DNA of 64,000 bases from Rheinheimera sp. (lineage in GTDB: Bacteria; Pseudomonadota; Gammaproteobacteria; Enterobacterales; Alteromonadaceae): assembly GCF_030690345.1 (NCBI RefSeq), contig NZ_JAUYGV010000007.1, positions 806,001 to 870,000 of the forward strand, given 5' to 3'. A program made the position numbers and the translations under genes. Positions 1 to 10,422 of this stretch are shown piece by piece (positions within the stretch are counted from its first letter, which is position 1; each line of letters opens with the position of its first letter). Below the pieces are notes generated by a model. The model was not told the origin of the DNA. It saw only the letters and a program-made list of their open reading frames with translations, and made no database searches.

Positions 1-71
1 GCACAAAATTAGCATGGCCCGCGCCGGCGCTTTTCTCTACAATAGCGCCACGCTTTATTTAGCCTGTATTT

Positions 72-1433
72 ATGACCACTTCAGCCAAAACAGCTTACTC
101 ACTGACAAAAGACGATATTCAAGCCACCCTGGTCGCCATGACATTGCCGATGCTGGTGGGAATGATCACCTTAATGACCTTTAACCTGGTGGATACGTTT
201 TTCATCAGTATGCTGGGTACGGTGCAGTTGGCGGCCATCAGCTTTACTTTTCCGGTGTCCTTTGCGCTGATCAGTTTGTCTATTGGTCTGAGCATTGGCA
301 CTTCGGCAGTTATCGCCAGGGCGCTGGGGGCCGGCCGCTTAACCGAGGCCCGTACCGACGGCCAGGTGGCGCTGGGCTTATCTGCCGTTCTGGTTGCCCT
401 GCTGGCGGTGCCCGGTTACTTCTTTACCGTGCCGCTGTTTACCGCGCTGGGTGCCGCTGGTGACGTATTACCCTATATTCGTCAGTATATGGATATTTGG
501 TTTGCCGGCGCGGTGTTATTAGTGCTGCCGATGGTGGGTAATGCCATATTGCGTGCCGCCGGCGATACCAAAACGCCGTCGATTATTATGGCCTGTTCCG
601 GTTTGGTCAATGCGGTGCTGGACCCGATACTGATTTTCGGCATCGGGCCCATCCCGGCGCTGGGTATGCAGGGCGCTGCTATAGCTACTGTACTGTCGTG
701 GTTATTTGGCTCTGCGCTTATTTTAGCCTTACTGATTAAACGCGACCTGATCAGCACCGGCTGGATCTCATTGCAGCCGCTGCTGGCTGTGTGCCGTAAA
801 ATTCTGCGTATTGGTTTACCGGCGGCCGGGGCGAATATGTTAACGCCGTTGGCGATGGCGGTGCTGACTGCCATTATGGCCAGCTATGGCGCTGAAGCCG
901 TAGCGGCCTTTGGTGTGGGCGCCAGGCTGGAGAGTATTGCCTGTTTGGTGGTGTTGGCGCTGTCGATGACTTTGCCACCTTTTGTCAGCCAAAACTACGG
1001 TGCCGGTTTGCTGCTGCGGGTGCAGCAGGCTTATCGCTTGTGCGGCCGCTTTGTTATGCTGTGGCAATTTGCCGTGTATCTGCTGTTGGCGCTATTGGCT
1101 GTGCCGTTGGCCGGTTTGTTCAGCAATGATGCTGAGGTAGTGCGCATTATTTGTCTGTTTATCTGGATAGTACCGCTGTCTTATGGTTTGCAAGGCGTTA
1201 TTATTCTGACTAATTCATCATTTAATGCTTTGCATCAGCCAGGCAGTGCGCTGATATTAAGCATAATACGGTTATTTGTGTTTTATGTGCCGCTGGCCTG
1301 GTTAGGTGGCACAATGTTCGGCGTTACCGGCTTATTTATCGGCTGTGTGCTGGGCAATATTTTTACCGCAAGCCTGGCATGGCGCTGGTTTAACCGCGCG
1401 GCACGGTGTTCACAGCAGGAGGCAGGTATATGA
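72..1433 (+). CDS. MATE family multidrug/Na+ antiporter
   Basis: Predicted inner-membrane exporter of 453 residues, the usual MATE length, with about twelve hydrophobic segments arranged as two MatE halves (roughly residues 20-180 and 240-405). The N-terminal half carries the family-like LPMLVGM and FNLVDTFFI stretches. MATE proteins extrude cationic drugs or metabolites in exchange for Na+ or H+; the substrate cannot be read here. A TACAAT hexamer at 38-43 could be a -10 box, but no good -35 is visible. The stop codon overlaps the uvrB start by four bases (ATGA), so the two genes are probably translationally coupled. Family assignment is firm, substrate unknown. Confidence 0.92.
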   Translation: MTTSAKTAYSLTKDDIQATLVAMTLPMLVGMITLMTFNLVDTFFISMLGTVQLAAISFTFPVSFALISLSIGLSIGTSAVIARALGAGRLTEARTDGQVALGLSAVLVALLAVPGYFFTVPLFTALGAAGDVLPYIRQYMDIWFAGAVLLVLPMVGNAILRAAGDTKTPSIIMACSGLVNAVLDPILIFGIGPIPALGMQGAAIATVLSWLFGSALILALLIKRDLISTGWISLQPLLAVCRKILRIGLPAAGANMLTPLAMAVLTAIMASYGAEAVAAFGVGARLESIACLVVLALSMTLPPFVSQNYGAGLLLRVQQAYRLCGRFVMLWQFAVYLLLALLAVPLAGLFSNDAEVVRIICLFIWIVPLSYGLQGVIILTNSSFNALHQPGSALILSIIRLFVFYVPLAWLGGTMFGVTGLFIGCVLGNIFTASLAWRWFNRAARCSQQEAGI

Positions 1434-3427
1434 CAAGAGCATTTGAACTGGTATCGCACTATCAGCCGGCCGGCGATCAACCACAAGCTATCGCCAAACT
1501 GGTAGAAGGGCTGCAAGACGGATTGGCGCACCAAACCTTGCTCGGTGTTACCGGTTCGGGCAAAACCTTTACCATGGCCAATGTGATAGCAAAAGTAGAC
1601 CGGCCAACGCTGATTATGGCGCATAATAAAACCCTGGCGGCCCAGCTGTATGGTGAGATGAAAGAGTTTTTCCCGCATAACTCGGTGGAATACTTTGTCT
1701 CGTACTACGACTATTACCAGCCGGAAGCCTATGTGCCTTCGACCGACACCTTTATTGAAAAAGACTCTTCTATTAACGAGCATATCGAACAAATGCGGCT
1801 GTCGGCCACCAAGGCGTTGATGGAGCGGCGCGATGTGGTGATTATCGCTTCGGTTTCCGCTATTTACGGCCTGGGCGATCCCGAATCCTATATGAAAATG
1901 CTGCTGCATTTAAAAGTCGGCGATATTGTCGATCAGCGTTTTATTTTGCGCCGTCTGGCCGAATTGCAGTACAGCCGCAACGATATCGAGTTTCAACGCG
2001 CAACGTACCGGGTACGCGGCGATGTGATTGATATTTTTCCGGCCGAGTCCGACGACATTGCGGTGCGGGTAGAGCTGTTTGATGAAGAAATTGAGCGTAT
2101 CAGCATTTTTGATCCATTAACCGGCTCGGTGGAAAAGGTGGTGACGCGCTACACCGTCTATCCGAAAACGCACTATGTTACGCCGCGGGAGAAAATCCTC
2201 GCTGCGGTAGATGAGATAAAAGTTGAACTGAAACACCGGCGCGATGAACTGCTGGCCAATAATAAGCTGGTGGAAGAGCAGCGCTTAAGCCAGCGCACCT
2301 TGTTTGATATAGAAATGATGGTAGAGCTGGGCTATTGCTCCGGCATTGAGAACTACTCACGCTACTTGTCCGGCCGCGCCAACGGCGAGCCGCCGCCGAC
2401 TTTGCTGGATTATTTTCCGGCCGACGGCCTGATGTTTATTGATGAATCGCACGTTACGGTGTCGCAAATCGGCGCTATGTATAAAGGCGACCGTTCGCGC
2501 AAGGAAAACCTGGTGAATTACGGCTTCCGGCTGCCCTCGGCGCTGGATAACCGGCCTCTGAAATTTGATGAATTTGAAGCCATAGCACCGCAGCGGATCT
2601 ATGTGTCTGCTACGCCGGCGGCATATGAGCTGGAGCAATCGGCTGGCGAAGTGATTGAGCAGGTGGTGCGGCCCACCGGCCTGGTTGACCCGGAGATAGA
2701 AATACGCCCGGTGGCAACCCAGGTGGATGACTTATTATCTGAGACCTTTATCCGTGCCGAGCGCAAAGAGCGGGTGTTGGTGACCACCTTAACCAAACGC
2801 ATGGCGGAAGATTTAACCGACTACCTCAGCGAACATGGCGTTAAAGTGCGCTATTTGCATTCGGATATCGACACTGTGGAACGGATGGAGATTATCCGTG
2901 ATTTACGTCTGGGCGTATTTGATGTGCTGGTAGGTATTAACCTGCTGCGTGAAGGCCTGGATATTCCGGAAGTGTCATTGGTGGCCATTTTGGATGCCGA
3001 CAAAGAAGGCTTCTTACGCTCCGAGCGCTCGTTAATTCAAACCATAGGCCGCGCCGCGCGTAACTTAACCGGCCGGGCGATATTGTATGCCGATCGTATT
3101 ACCGGCTCTATGCAACGGGCCATAGATGAAACTGACCGGCGCCGCGCTAAACAGCAGCAGTTTAATATTGAGCACGGTATTTCACCTACCGCCATTAAAA
3201 AGAAAATTGCCGATGTGATGGACTTAGGCCAGGATGCTGCGCCGGCGTTGCCGTTGGTGGCAGAACGAGTGCGGATGATTAAAGGTAAGACGCCGTACCA
3301 GGTGGAGGCAGAAATTAAGCAACTGGAGCAGAAAATGCTGCAACATGCCCGCGACCTGGAGTTTGAGCAAGCCGCGCAACTGCGCGATAAAGTGCATTTG
3401 TTAAAGCAGGCATTGTTAGAAATTTAG
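1430..3427 (+). CDS. uvrB: UvrABC system protein B
   Basis: DNA-damage recognition helicase of nucleotide excision repair; it is loaded by UvrA and recruits UvrC. The 665-residue product follows E. coli UvrB closely: Walker A GVTGSGKT at residues 39-46, the beta-hairpin region around [10 protein letters not shown] (about 92-105), the DESH box near 340, helicase motif [11 protein letters not shown], and a C-terminal UVR motif (about 625-660) for UvrC contact. The ATG at 1430 is preferred over the upstream in-frame start at 1406 because AGGAGG lies just before it and homologues start here. It overlaps the MATE stop codon. No SOS box was recognised directly upstream, since that DNA is coding. 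Confidence 0.97.
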   Translation: MTRAFELVSHYQPAGDQPQAIAKLVEGLQDGLAHQTLLGVTGSGKTFTMANVIAKVDRPTLIMAHNKTLAAQLYGEMKEFFPHNSVEYFVSYYDYYQPEAYVPSTDTFIEKDSSINEHIEQMRLSATKALMERRDVVIIASVSAIYGLGDPESYMKMLLHLKVGDIVDQRFILRRLAELQYSRNDIEFQRATYRVRGDVIDIFPAESDDIAVRVELFDEEIERISIFDPLTGSVEKVVTRYTVYPKTHYVTPREKILAAVDEIKVELKHRRDELLANNKLVEEQRLSQRTLFDIEMMVELGYCSGIENYSRYLSGRANGEPPPTLLDYFPADGLMFIDESHVTVSQIGAMYKGDRSRKENLVNYGFRLPSALDNRPLKFDEFEAIAPQRIYVSATPAAYELEQSAGEVIEQVVRPTGLVDPEIEIRPVATQVDDLLSETFIRAERKERVLVTTLTKRMAEDLTDYLSEHGVKVRYLHSDIDTVERMEIIRDLRLGVFDVLVGINLLREGLDIPEVSLVAILDADKEGFLRSERSLIQTIGRAARNLTGRAILYADRITGSMQRAIDETDRRRAKQQQFNIEHGISPTAIKKKIADVMDLGQDAAPALPLVAERVRMIKGKTPYQVEAEIKQLEQKMLQHARDLEFEQAAQLRDKVHLLKQALLEI

Positions 3428-3510
3428 CCGTACCCGTTCAGCTGTGCCAATATAAGCGCTGACCTAAAATTTTTACTGTTAGGGCGCTGATTTTAATGTT
3501 AAATAAGGCG

Positions 3511-3522
3511 ATCTGTACAGAT
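3511..3522. promoter_or_regulatory. Perfect 12-bp palindrome upstream of RND efflux operon
   Basis: ATCTGTACAGAT is a perfect inverted repeat about 55 bases before the adaptor start. It abuts a TTGACT that could serve as a -35 (3523-3528); no convincing -10 follows at standard spacing. The size and position fit an operator for a dimeric repressor such as a TetR-type efflux regulator, but no regulator gene is adjacent. Operator function is inference. Confidence 0.35.
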
Positions 3523-3575
3523 TTGACTAAGCTGTAAAGGCGCCTTGGTTCTACTACTGTTTCAGGATGATAACT

Positions 3576-4667
3576 ATGTTACGTTTCCCGCCGGTAATCT
3601 TGCCGTTGTTTACTTCGTTGTTGCTGCTGTCCGCTTGCTCAGAGCCTGAGTCTCAAACTACTGAACTACTGGTACGACCGGTGAAATTGCATCTGGTTGG
3701 CGCCGATGCTGCCGCTGCGGTACGCCAGTTCCCAGCCGTGGTAGAACCCACCGAGCGGGCAAATTTAACCTTTCGCGTCAGTGGCAAGTTAGTACAGCTG
3801 ATCGCCAGGCCCGGCCAGGCGGTGCAAAAAGGCGAATTGCTGGCACGGCTGGATGACACTGACTTTAAACTCAAGCTGGACCAGGCCCGCGCCCGGTTTG
3901 AACTGGCGCAAACCCAGTTTGCCCGCGCCGAGCAGTTAGTGGCACAAAAGCTGGTGTCACAAGCAGTATTTGATGAATCTAAAGCGCAGTTACAGGTAGC
4001 GCAAGCCGATTTATCCACTGCTGAAACCGCGCTGAGTTATACCCGGTTGGAGGCGCCTTTTGCCGGTAACATTTCGCGCTTACTGGTCGAGAACCACGAA
4101 AACGTTGCCGCGCAGCAGGCCATTATGGAGCTGCAGGTGCGCGATCAGGTCGATGTAGTGATCCAGGTGCCGGAAGATGTTATTTCCAATGTGCGCAAAG
4201 ATTTTGATTATCAGCCGGAGGTGGTGTTCGACTCCCATCCGCTGCAGCGTTACCGTGCCCGCATTCGCGAATGGGATACCCGCGCCGATCCGGCCACCAA
4301 CAGCTTTAAAGTGGTGTTTACTATGCCGACACCCACTGAATTCAACGTGCTATCCGGTATGACAGCCAATGTGATTGCTGAAGTCAGCAAAATTAACGCC
4401 GCCTATGTCGATGCATTGTTTATTCCGGCCAGCGCGATTTTTATGCCGGACGATACTGCACTGGCATCACAGCAAAGCTATGTCTGGGTGTATAACGCCG
4501 ATAGCGGTGTCGTAACTAAACGCGCGGTAACCGTCAGCAGTTTAACCAGTGCCGGTGCGGCGGTAACCGCCGGTCTTAATGCCGGTGAACAAGTGGTCAG
4601 TGCCGGTGTGCAACAGTTAAAGGAAGGCCAGCAGGTAAGGCCCTGGGTGCGTGAGCGGGGGCTGTAA
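3576..4667 (+). CDS. RND efflux periplasmic adaptor (membrane fusion) lipoprotein
   Basis: Periplasmic adaptor linking an RND pump to an outer-membrane channel. The 363-residue product has a lipoprotein signal ending LLLSAC (Cys21), then lipoyl-like halves flanking a coiled-coil hairpin (about 80-150: the ARFELAQTQFARAEQL region) and a beta-barrel/membrane-proximal C-terminus, the HlyD/AcrA order. I start it at the ATG at 3576 because AGGA sits about nine bases upstream; an ATG at 3567 would add three residues. The RND permease follows after two bases, so the pair is one operon. No outer-membrane factor gene is nearby, so a shared TolC-type channel is likely. Confidence 0.93.
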   Translation: MLRFPPVILPLFTSLLLLSACSEPESQTTELLVRPVKLHLVGADAAAAVRQFPAVVEPTERANLTFRVSGKLVQLIARPGQAVQKGELLARLDDTDFKLKLDQARARFELAQTQFARAEQLVAQKLVSQAVFDESKAQLQVAQADLSTAETALSYTRLEAPFAGNISRLLVENHENVAAQQAIMELQVRDQVDVVIQVPEDVISNVRKDFDYQPEVVFDSHPLQRYRARIREWDTRADPATNSFKVVFTMPTPTEFNVLSGMTANVIAEVSKINAAYVDALFIPASAIFMPDDTALASQQSYVWVYNADSGVVTKRAVTVSSLTSAGAAVTAGLNAGEQVVSAGVQQLKEGQQVRPWVRERGL

Positions 4668-4669
4668 GT

Positions 4670-7600
4670 ATGAATGCTGCCCGTTATTTTATTCAGTACC
4701 GCACCTCATCCTGGTTGTTCGCCGCTATCTTATTGTTTGGCGGTATAGTGTCGTACTTTGGCCTTGGCCGGCTGGAAGATCCGCAATTTACCTTAAAACA
4801 AGCGCTGATCATTACCCAGTACCCGGGCGCGTCACCCACCCAGGTCGAAGAAGAAGTGACTTATCCGCTGGAAAATGCCATTCAGCAATTGCCCTATGTT
4901 AATCATGTTACCTCAGTATCTACCGCCGGCTTATCGCAGCTGATGGTAGAGATGAAAGATACCTACCGCGCCAAAGAGTTAAAACAAATCTGGGATGAGC
5001 TGCGCCATAAAGTAAATGACTTACAGCCGCAGTTACCACCAGGCGTGCAACCACCGCAGGTTAAAGACGATTTCGGCGATGTATACGGCATCTTATATGC
5101 GCTTACCGGTGACGGTTACAGCGATGATGAACTGCGCGATTATGTTGATTTCTTACGCCGTGAATTAGTGTTGGTTAATGGTGTCGGCAAAGTCGCCGTA
5201 GGCGGCGTGCAGCAGGAGCAGGTGATCGTTGAAATTTCCAGGCCACGGCTAACCGCCCTGGGTATAGCACCGCAAACCCTTGCTGCGCTGTTGCAAAGCC
5301 AGAATATGGTAGCCAATGCCGGCTCGATTAAAGTGGGGCCGGACCGGCTGCGCATATATCCCACCGGCGAGTTTCAATCGGTGACTGAGTTGGAAAGCCT
5401 GATTATCTCCAGCCCAGACTCAAAAGAGCTGATTTATTTAGGCGATGTAGCGCGGGTTTATCGCGAAAATGCTGAAGTACCCAACCAATTGCTGCGCTTT
5501 AACGGCCAAAACGCGCTGACATTGGGAGTGTCCTTCACCGCTGGCGTGAATGTGGTAGAAGCCGGCGAGCTGGTACAACAGCGCCTCACTGAGTTGGAAT
5601 ACAATAAACCGGTGGGCATAAACCTGCACACTATTTACAACCAGCCGGATGAAGTGGCCAACTCGGTCAGTGGCTTTATTATTAACCTGGCTGAAGCGGT
5701 GGCCATTGTTATTGTAGTGCTGTTGTTGTTTATGGGTTTGCGCAGCGGTATTTTAATCGGCCTTATTTTGCTGCTGACGGTACTGGGTACTTTTATCTTT
5801 ATGCAGCAAATGCAAATTGAGCTGCAGCGCGTGTCGCTTGGCGCGTTAATTATTGCGCTGGGGATGCTGGTGGATAACGCCATCGTGATCACCGAAGGTA
5901 TTTTAATCGGTATGCAGCGCCGGCTTAAGCTGGCTGACGCCGCCGCGTTAATTGTTAAGCAAACACAGTGGCCGCTGCTGGGCGCAACTATTATAGCCAT
6001 TGCGGCCTTTGCCCCTATAGGCTTATCCAGCGACGCTACCGGTGAGTTTGCCGGCAGTTTGTTTTGGGTGTTGCTGGTGTCCTTGCTGCTTAGCTGGGTT
6101 ACCGCCATTACGCTAACGCCGTTTTTCGCCAGTATGTTATTCAAAGACAAGCTGCAACAGGACACTGAGCCACAAGAGTTGTATCAGGGCGCGGTGTTTA
6201 ATCTGTACCGTAAGATGCTCAGTGCTGCACTGCGTTACCGCCTGCTGACATACAGCGTTACGCTGTTGTTGTTGGTCGTTGCGGTGCTGGGGTTCTCTAA
6301 GGTAAAGCAGGTGTTTTTCCCGCCGTCTAATACGCCTATTTTCCTCGTCGATTTATGGCAGCCGGAAGGCAGCGACATCCGCCACAGTGCTGCTGATGCG
6401 GTAACCCTGATGAATTATTTGTCGTCGCTCGATGGTATCAGCCATGTTACCGCCACCAGTGGCCGCGGTGCAGAGCGCTTTATGCTGACTTATCAGCCGG
6501 AGAAAAGCTTTGCCGCTTACAGCCAGCTTATTGTGCGGGCAGAGCAGCGCGAGCAGTTACCGGCATTAATGCAACACACGCGGGAATATATCACTTCGCA
6601 ATTGCCGCGCCTGCAATATAAGCTGCTGCGGCTCGAAGTAGGGCCTTCAACGCCGGCTAAGATTGAAGCGCGATTCAGCGGTGCCGATCCGGATATGTTG
6701 CGCAGCCTGGCGCAGCAAGCCAAAACGATCTTGCGCTCAGATGGCCGTGCCGTCAGTATCCGTGATAACTGGCGCGAACGCACCAAGGTGATCCGGCCGG
6801 TATTTAATGAGGCCATGGCGCGTCGTGCCGGCATCAGTAAACAGGATATCGATGATGTGCTGTTAACCGCGATGTCGGGCCGTACTGTGGGTATTTACCG
6901 TGACGGCACCCATTTACTGCCGATAGTGGCACGCTCGCCGCTGGCCGAGCGCGACAACCCCGATGCACTGTACGATTTACAGGTATACAGCAATAAGTTG
7001 CAACGCTATGTGCCCATCACGCAGGTGGTTACCCGGTTTGATCTGGTATGGGAAGACGCGCAAATTCAACGCCGCGACCGCAAAAGAACCATTACGGTAA
7101 TGGCAGATCACGATAACTTGTCTGATGACACTGCCTCAGCCTTACTGGCACGGGTAAAAGCCGATATAGAAGCCATAGCGCTGCCAACCGGCTACTTCCT
7201 CAGCTGGGGCGGCGAATATGAGGCGCAGCAAAAAGCGCAAAAGGCGCTGTTCAGCTCGTTACCGCTGGGGTATCTGATGATGTTTGTGATTACCGTGCTG
7301 CTGTTTAACTCCATGCGCAGCGCCTTGGTGATCTGGGCCTGCGTGCCGCTGGCCATTATCGGTGTCAGTTTTGGTTTATTATTGCTGGGCGCGCCCTTTG
7401 GTTTTATTGCCTTGCTCGGCTTTTTAAGTTTGTCCGGCATGTTGATTAAAAACTGCATTGTGCTGGTAGAGCAAATCAAGCTGGAGCTGGAAGAGGGCAA
7501 AGCCGCCTTTAATGCCGTGTTTGACAGTGCGGTAAGCCGGGTGCGACCGGTGTCGATGGCGGCTATCACTACTATACTCGGCATGATCCCGCTGTTAGGT

Positions 7601-7726
7601 GATGAGTTTTTTGCCAGTTTGGCGGTGGTGATCATGTTTGGCCTTGGTTTTGCCACTGTATTAACGCTGCTGTTTTTACCGGTGCTGTATTGCAGTGTGT
7701 TTAATATCAAAACAAATCAGGATTGA
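4670..7726 (+). CDS. RND efflux transporter permease subunit
   Basis: Inner-membrane proton-driven pump of the AcrB/HAE1 superfamily: 1018 residues, a normal length, with an N-terminal TM helix, a large periplasmic porter loop, a block of TM segments (about 335-520), a second porter loop and a C-terminal TM block. The TM4 proton-relay motif reads GMLVDNAIVITEG, so it has one Asp where AcrB has two adjacent Asp; this is common in several HAE1 subgroups. It follows its adaptor after two bases and is followed after one base by a secreted carboxypeptidase gene. Substrate unknown. Confidence 0.94.
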   Translation: MNAARYFIQYRTSSWLFAAILLFGGIVSYFGLGRLEDPQFTLKQALIITQYPGASPTQVEEEVTYPLENAIQQLPYVNHVTSVSTAGLSQLMVEMKDTYRAKELKQIWDELRHKVNDLQPQLPPGVQPPQVKDDFGDVYGILYALTGDGYSDDELRDYVDFLRRELVLVNGVGKVAVGGVQQEQVIVEISRPRLTALGIAPQTLAALLQSQNMVANAGSIKVGPDRLRIYPTGEFQSVTELESLIISSPDSKELIYLGDVARVYRENAEVPNQLLRFNGQNALTLGVSFTAGVNVVEAGELVQQRLTELEYNKPVGINLHTIYNQPDEVANSVSGFIINLAEAVAIVIVVLLLFMGLRSGILIGLILLLTVLGTFIFMQQMQIELQRVSLGALIIALGMLVDNAIVITEGILIGMQRRLKLADAAALIVKQTQWPLLGATIIAIAAFAPIGLSSDATGEFAGSLFWVLLVSLLLSWVTAITLTPFFASMLFKDKLQQDTEPQELYQGAVFNLYRKMLSAALRYRLLTYSVTLLLLVVAVLGFSKVKQVFFPPSNTPIFLVDLWQPEGSDIRHSAADAVTLMNYLSSLDGISHVTATSGRGAERFMLTYQPEKSFAAYSQLIVRAEQREQLPALMQHTREYITSQLPRLQYKLLRLEVGPSTPAKIEARFSGADPDMLRSLAQQAKTILRSDGRAVSIRDNWRERTKVIRPVFNEAMARRAGISKQDIDDVLLTAMSGRTVGIYRDGTHLLPIVARSPLAERDNPDALYDLQVYSNKLQRYVPITQVVTRFDLVWEDAQIQRRDRKRTITVMADHDNLSDDTASALLARVKADIEAIALPTGYFLSWGGEYEAQQKAQKALFSSLPLGYLMMFVITVLLFNSMRSALVIWACVPLAIIGVSFGLLLLGAPFGFIALLGFLSLSGMLIKNCIVLVEQIKLELEEGKAAFNAVFDSAVSRVRPVSMAAITTILGMIPLLGDEFFASLAVVIMFGLGFATVLTLLFLPVLYCSVFNIKTNQD

Positions 7727-7727
7727 T

Positions 7728-9521
7728 ATGAATAAGTTATTACCGCTGTTGTTAGCAACTACCATACTGCTGCCGGCCCGGGCACAGACCACAGCCGATT
7801 GGTTACCGCCGTTACCGGCATGGCAGGGCAACAGCGAAACGCTGATTAAAAGCAAGGGCCAGCCCTGGGTTACCCCGGCCGAACTGACCGGGCTGACTGA
7901 CAGCCCCGATTATGCCGCTACGCTGAAATACCTGAACGCACTGGTAGATAGCTCAGATCTGTTGATGCTGGAGCAGTTTGGCATCAGCGCTCAGGGCCGG
8001 CCGTTGTACGTGGTCAAGGCCAGCAGGGCATTGCATAAAATTGCGCAAAACCCGCAGCGTCCGCTGTTGTTGGTGCAGGCCGGTATTCACAGCGGCGAAA
8101 TTGATGGCAAAGATGCCGGTTTAATGTTGCTGCGCGATATTGCCCAGGGGGATAAAGCGCATTTACTCGCCAATGCCGACTTATTGTTTATTCCGGTGTT
8201 GTCGGCCGACGGCCATGAGCGGCGCTCCAAAACCAACCGCATGAACCAGCGCGGACCGGTGCAGCAGGGCTGGCGCGCTACGGCGCAAAATCTGAATTTA
8301 AACCGTGACTACGCCAAAGCCGACGCGCCGGAAATGCAGGCGCTGCTGGCGCTGATTAACCGCTACCAGCCGGATTTATATATCGATGTCCATGTTACCG
8401 ATGGCGAAGATTATCAGTACGACATTACCTATGGCTTTAACGAGCCGTTTGCCGCTATCAGTGCTAATGGTGCCAGCTGGTTGGCAAAGTTATACCGCCC
8501 GGCCGTGGATGCAGCGCTAACGCAGGCCGGGCATATTCCCGGGCCGCTGGTGTTTGGCGTTGACAGCAAGGATTTTAGCAAAGGTATCAGTGGCTGGACC
8601 GCCAGCCCGCGCTTTTCTAATGGCTATGGTGATGTGCGCCACTTACCCACAGTACTGGTAGAAAACCACAGCTTAAAACCATACCGCCAGCGGGTGCTGG
8701 GCACCTATGTGTTACTGGAGCAAAGCCTGAAACTGTTAAATGAGCAGGGCAAAGCGCTGATATTAGCGCGCCAGGCCGACTTGCAAGCCAGGCCCAAGCG
8801 CATGGTGCTAAGCTTTAAAGCCAGCGAACAAGCCGATGTTATCGATTTTAAAGGCATCAGTTATGAGCTGCGCCAATCAGCTATCAGCGGTGACAGCTAC
8901 GTAGCATGGACCGGTAAGCCACAGCTGTACCCGCAGTTGCCGCAGTATTGGGACAAGGTGGCAGATAAAGAAGTGGCCATACCGCAGGCGTACTGGATAC
9001 CACCGGAGCAGCACAGCGTAATACAGCGGCTTAAACTGCATGGTATTGAGCTTAGTGTGTTGGATAAAGCGCAAAAGGTCACAGTGCAGCAGCTGAGCGC
9101 CACGGCATATAAATTTGCCGATAAACCGTTTGAGAGTCGCTTTATGCTGACAGAGGCTGCATTTAGCCGGGTTGCGCAAAACCGTAACCTGGCAGCCGGC
9201 TGGGTAAAAGTCAGCACCGATCAGGCGTTAGGCCGTTTAGCAGTGGCGTTGCTGGAACCGACGGCGCCGGATTCATTCTTCAGCTGGGGCTTTTTCCCGG
9301 GCATGTTTGAACGTACCGAATACTTTGAGCCCTATGCTATAGAGCCGTTAATAGCACAAATGCTGGCACAGCAACCGGAGTTGCAACAGCAGTTTGACCA
9401 GGCCTTAGCACAAGACGAAGCACTGCGCACTAACCCGCGTCAGCGCTATAACTGGTTTTACCGCCAAATGCCGTTTTACGACCGGCAATACCTGAAGTAC
9501 CCGGTATTAATTGAACCCTGA
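7728..9521 (+). CDS. Secreted M14 family zinc carboxypeptidase
   Basis: Predicted periplasmic or secreted metallopeptidase of 597 residues. An N-terminal signal peptide (about 1-19, ending ARA) precedes an M14 fold: zinc motif HSGE with His121 and Glu124, the NLNLNRD segment near 188-194, and the third zinc ligand probably His222 in DVHVTDG. The long C-terminal part (about 330-597) has no assignable domain. I chose the ATG at 7728 because it gives a clean signal peptide; an in-frame ATG at 7695 lies inside the permease gene. The one-base gap to the pump suggests co-transcription, which is unusual for an RND operon. It converges with the next gene with a one-base gap. Confidence 0.88.
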   Translation: MNKLLPLLLATTILLPARAQTTADWLPPLPAWQGNSETLIKSKGQPWVTPAELTGLTDSPDYAATLKYLNALVDSSDLLMLEQFGISAQGRPLYVVKASRALHKIAQNPQRPLLLVQAGIHSGEIDGKDAGLMLLRDIAQGDKAHLLANADLLFIPVLSADGHERRSKTNRMNQRGPVQQGWRATAQNLNLNRDYAKADAPEMQALLALINRYQPDLYIDVHVTDGEDYQYDITYGFNEPFAAISANGASWLAKLYRPAVDAALTQAGHIPGPLVFGVDSKDFSKGISGWTASPRFSNGYGDVRHLPTVLVENHSLKPYRQRVLGTYVLLEQSLKLLNEQGKALILARQADLQARPKRMVLSFKASEQADVIDFKGISYELRQSAISGDSYVAWTGKPQLYPQLPQYWDKVADKEVAIPQAYWIPPEQHSVIQRLKLHGIELSVLDKAQKVTVQQLSATAYKFADKPFESRFMLTEAAFSRVAQNRNLAAGWVKVSTDQALGRLAVALLEPTAPDSFFSWGFFPGMFERTEYFEPYAIEPLIAQMLAQQPELQQQFDQALAQDEALRTNPRQRYNWFYRQMPFYDRQYLKYPVLIEP

Positions 9522-9522
9522 G

Positions 9523-10407
9523 TTATGTCTCCGCAAGGGGTATAACATCAACGGCGACACGCAATTGGTGCTCGCCGCTGCCTTGCAGCAAGCCTTTTAA
9601 CGGCACGACGTCAGCATAATCGCGGCCCCAGGCCAGGGTAAGGTGTTGCTCGTCGGCCAGCAGGTTGTTGGTGGGATCAAAGTCCAGCCAGCCCAGCTTA
9701 GGGTCAAATACCGCAAACCAGGCATGAGAGGCATCGGCACCTACCAGCCTGGGTTGGCCCTGCGGTGGCCGCGTTTGCAGATAACCGCTGACATAACGCG
9801 CCGGAATACCTACCGAGCGCAGGCAACTGATGGCCAGCTGGGCAAAATCCTGACACACCCCTCTTTTATGTTGCAAGACGTCGCTTAGCGGCGTAATCAC
9901 AGTACTGAATTCCGGATCGTACTGAAACTCAGTAAAAATTAGCTGATTTAATGCCTGCGCCAGTTGCAGTACATTTTGCCCTGACTGTTGCAGCGGCAAT
10001 ATTAGCGCTTTGGCGGCGCTGAGCAGCGGGATCATCCGGCTGGCGTTAAGACACAATCTGGCCGCCAGGGCGTCGCTGCCGGTATTGGTTGCCAGGTAGT
10101 GCGCCAGTTCGCTGCTGTGGGCGCCGTCGCAGATTTTCAATACATTGTGCCGCGGTTGCACCTGCAGCACGCTGCGGGCGGTAACCGTAAGCTGACGGTG
10201 CGGTGGCTGCAGGTGAATAAAGTGCTGCAGATTGCCAAAACTGTCTGTGCGCTGCTGTATCTCAGACGGCGTCGGGTTAACCGTCAGGCTGAATTGCTCC
10301 AGCTGTTGATACGGCAGGGTGCGCGGGGTTAACCAGGCCAGATTGTAGCTGTTGGCCACCGTATGGGTATAACGGTACTCGGTGCTGTGGCTAAGCTGAT
10401 ATTTCAT
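9523..10407 (-). CDS. Transglutaminase-like cysteine peptidase
   Basis: Cytoplasmic transglutaminase-fold protein of 294 residues: a bacterial transglutaminase-like N-terminal domain (1-80, MKYQLSHSTEYRY) and a TGc core with Cys185 (GVCQDF), His228 (ASHAWF) and an Asp near 244 (DFDPTN), a complete catalytic triad. In this gene family the protein accompanies alpha-E and permuted ATP-grasp proteins, where it is thought to cleave or transfer peptides made by the ligase. It is the last gene of a four-gene minus-strand operon, 15 bases after the ATP-grasp/alpha-E fusion. The chemical substrate is unknown. Confidence 0.9.
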   Translation of the reverse strand: MKYQLSHSTEYRYTHTVANSYNLAWLTPRTLPYQQLEQFSLTVNPTPSEIQQRTDSFGNLQHFIHLQPPHRQLTVTARSVLQVQPRHNVLKICDGAHSSELAHYLATNTGSDALAARLCLNASRMIPLLSAAKALILPLQQSGQNVLQLAQALNQLIFTEFQYDPEFSTVITPLSDVLQHKRGVCQDFAQLAISCLRSVGIPARYVSGYLQTRPPQGQPRLVGADASHAWFAVFDPKLGWLDFDPTNNLLADEQHLTLAWGRDYADVVPLKGLLQGSGEHQLRVAVDVIPLAET

Positions 10408-10422
10408 ATTATAGCGGCCATG

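Noticed and set aside
5635..6165. Long minus-strand ORF inside the RND permease gene
   Set aside because: Antisense shadow of a strongly conserved gene; the product is Ser/Ile-rich low complexity with no motif.
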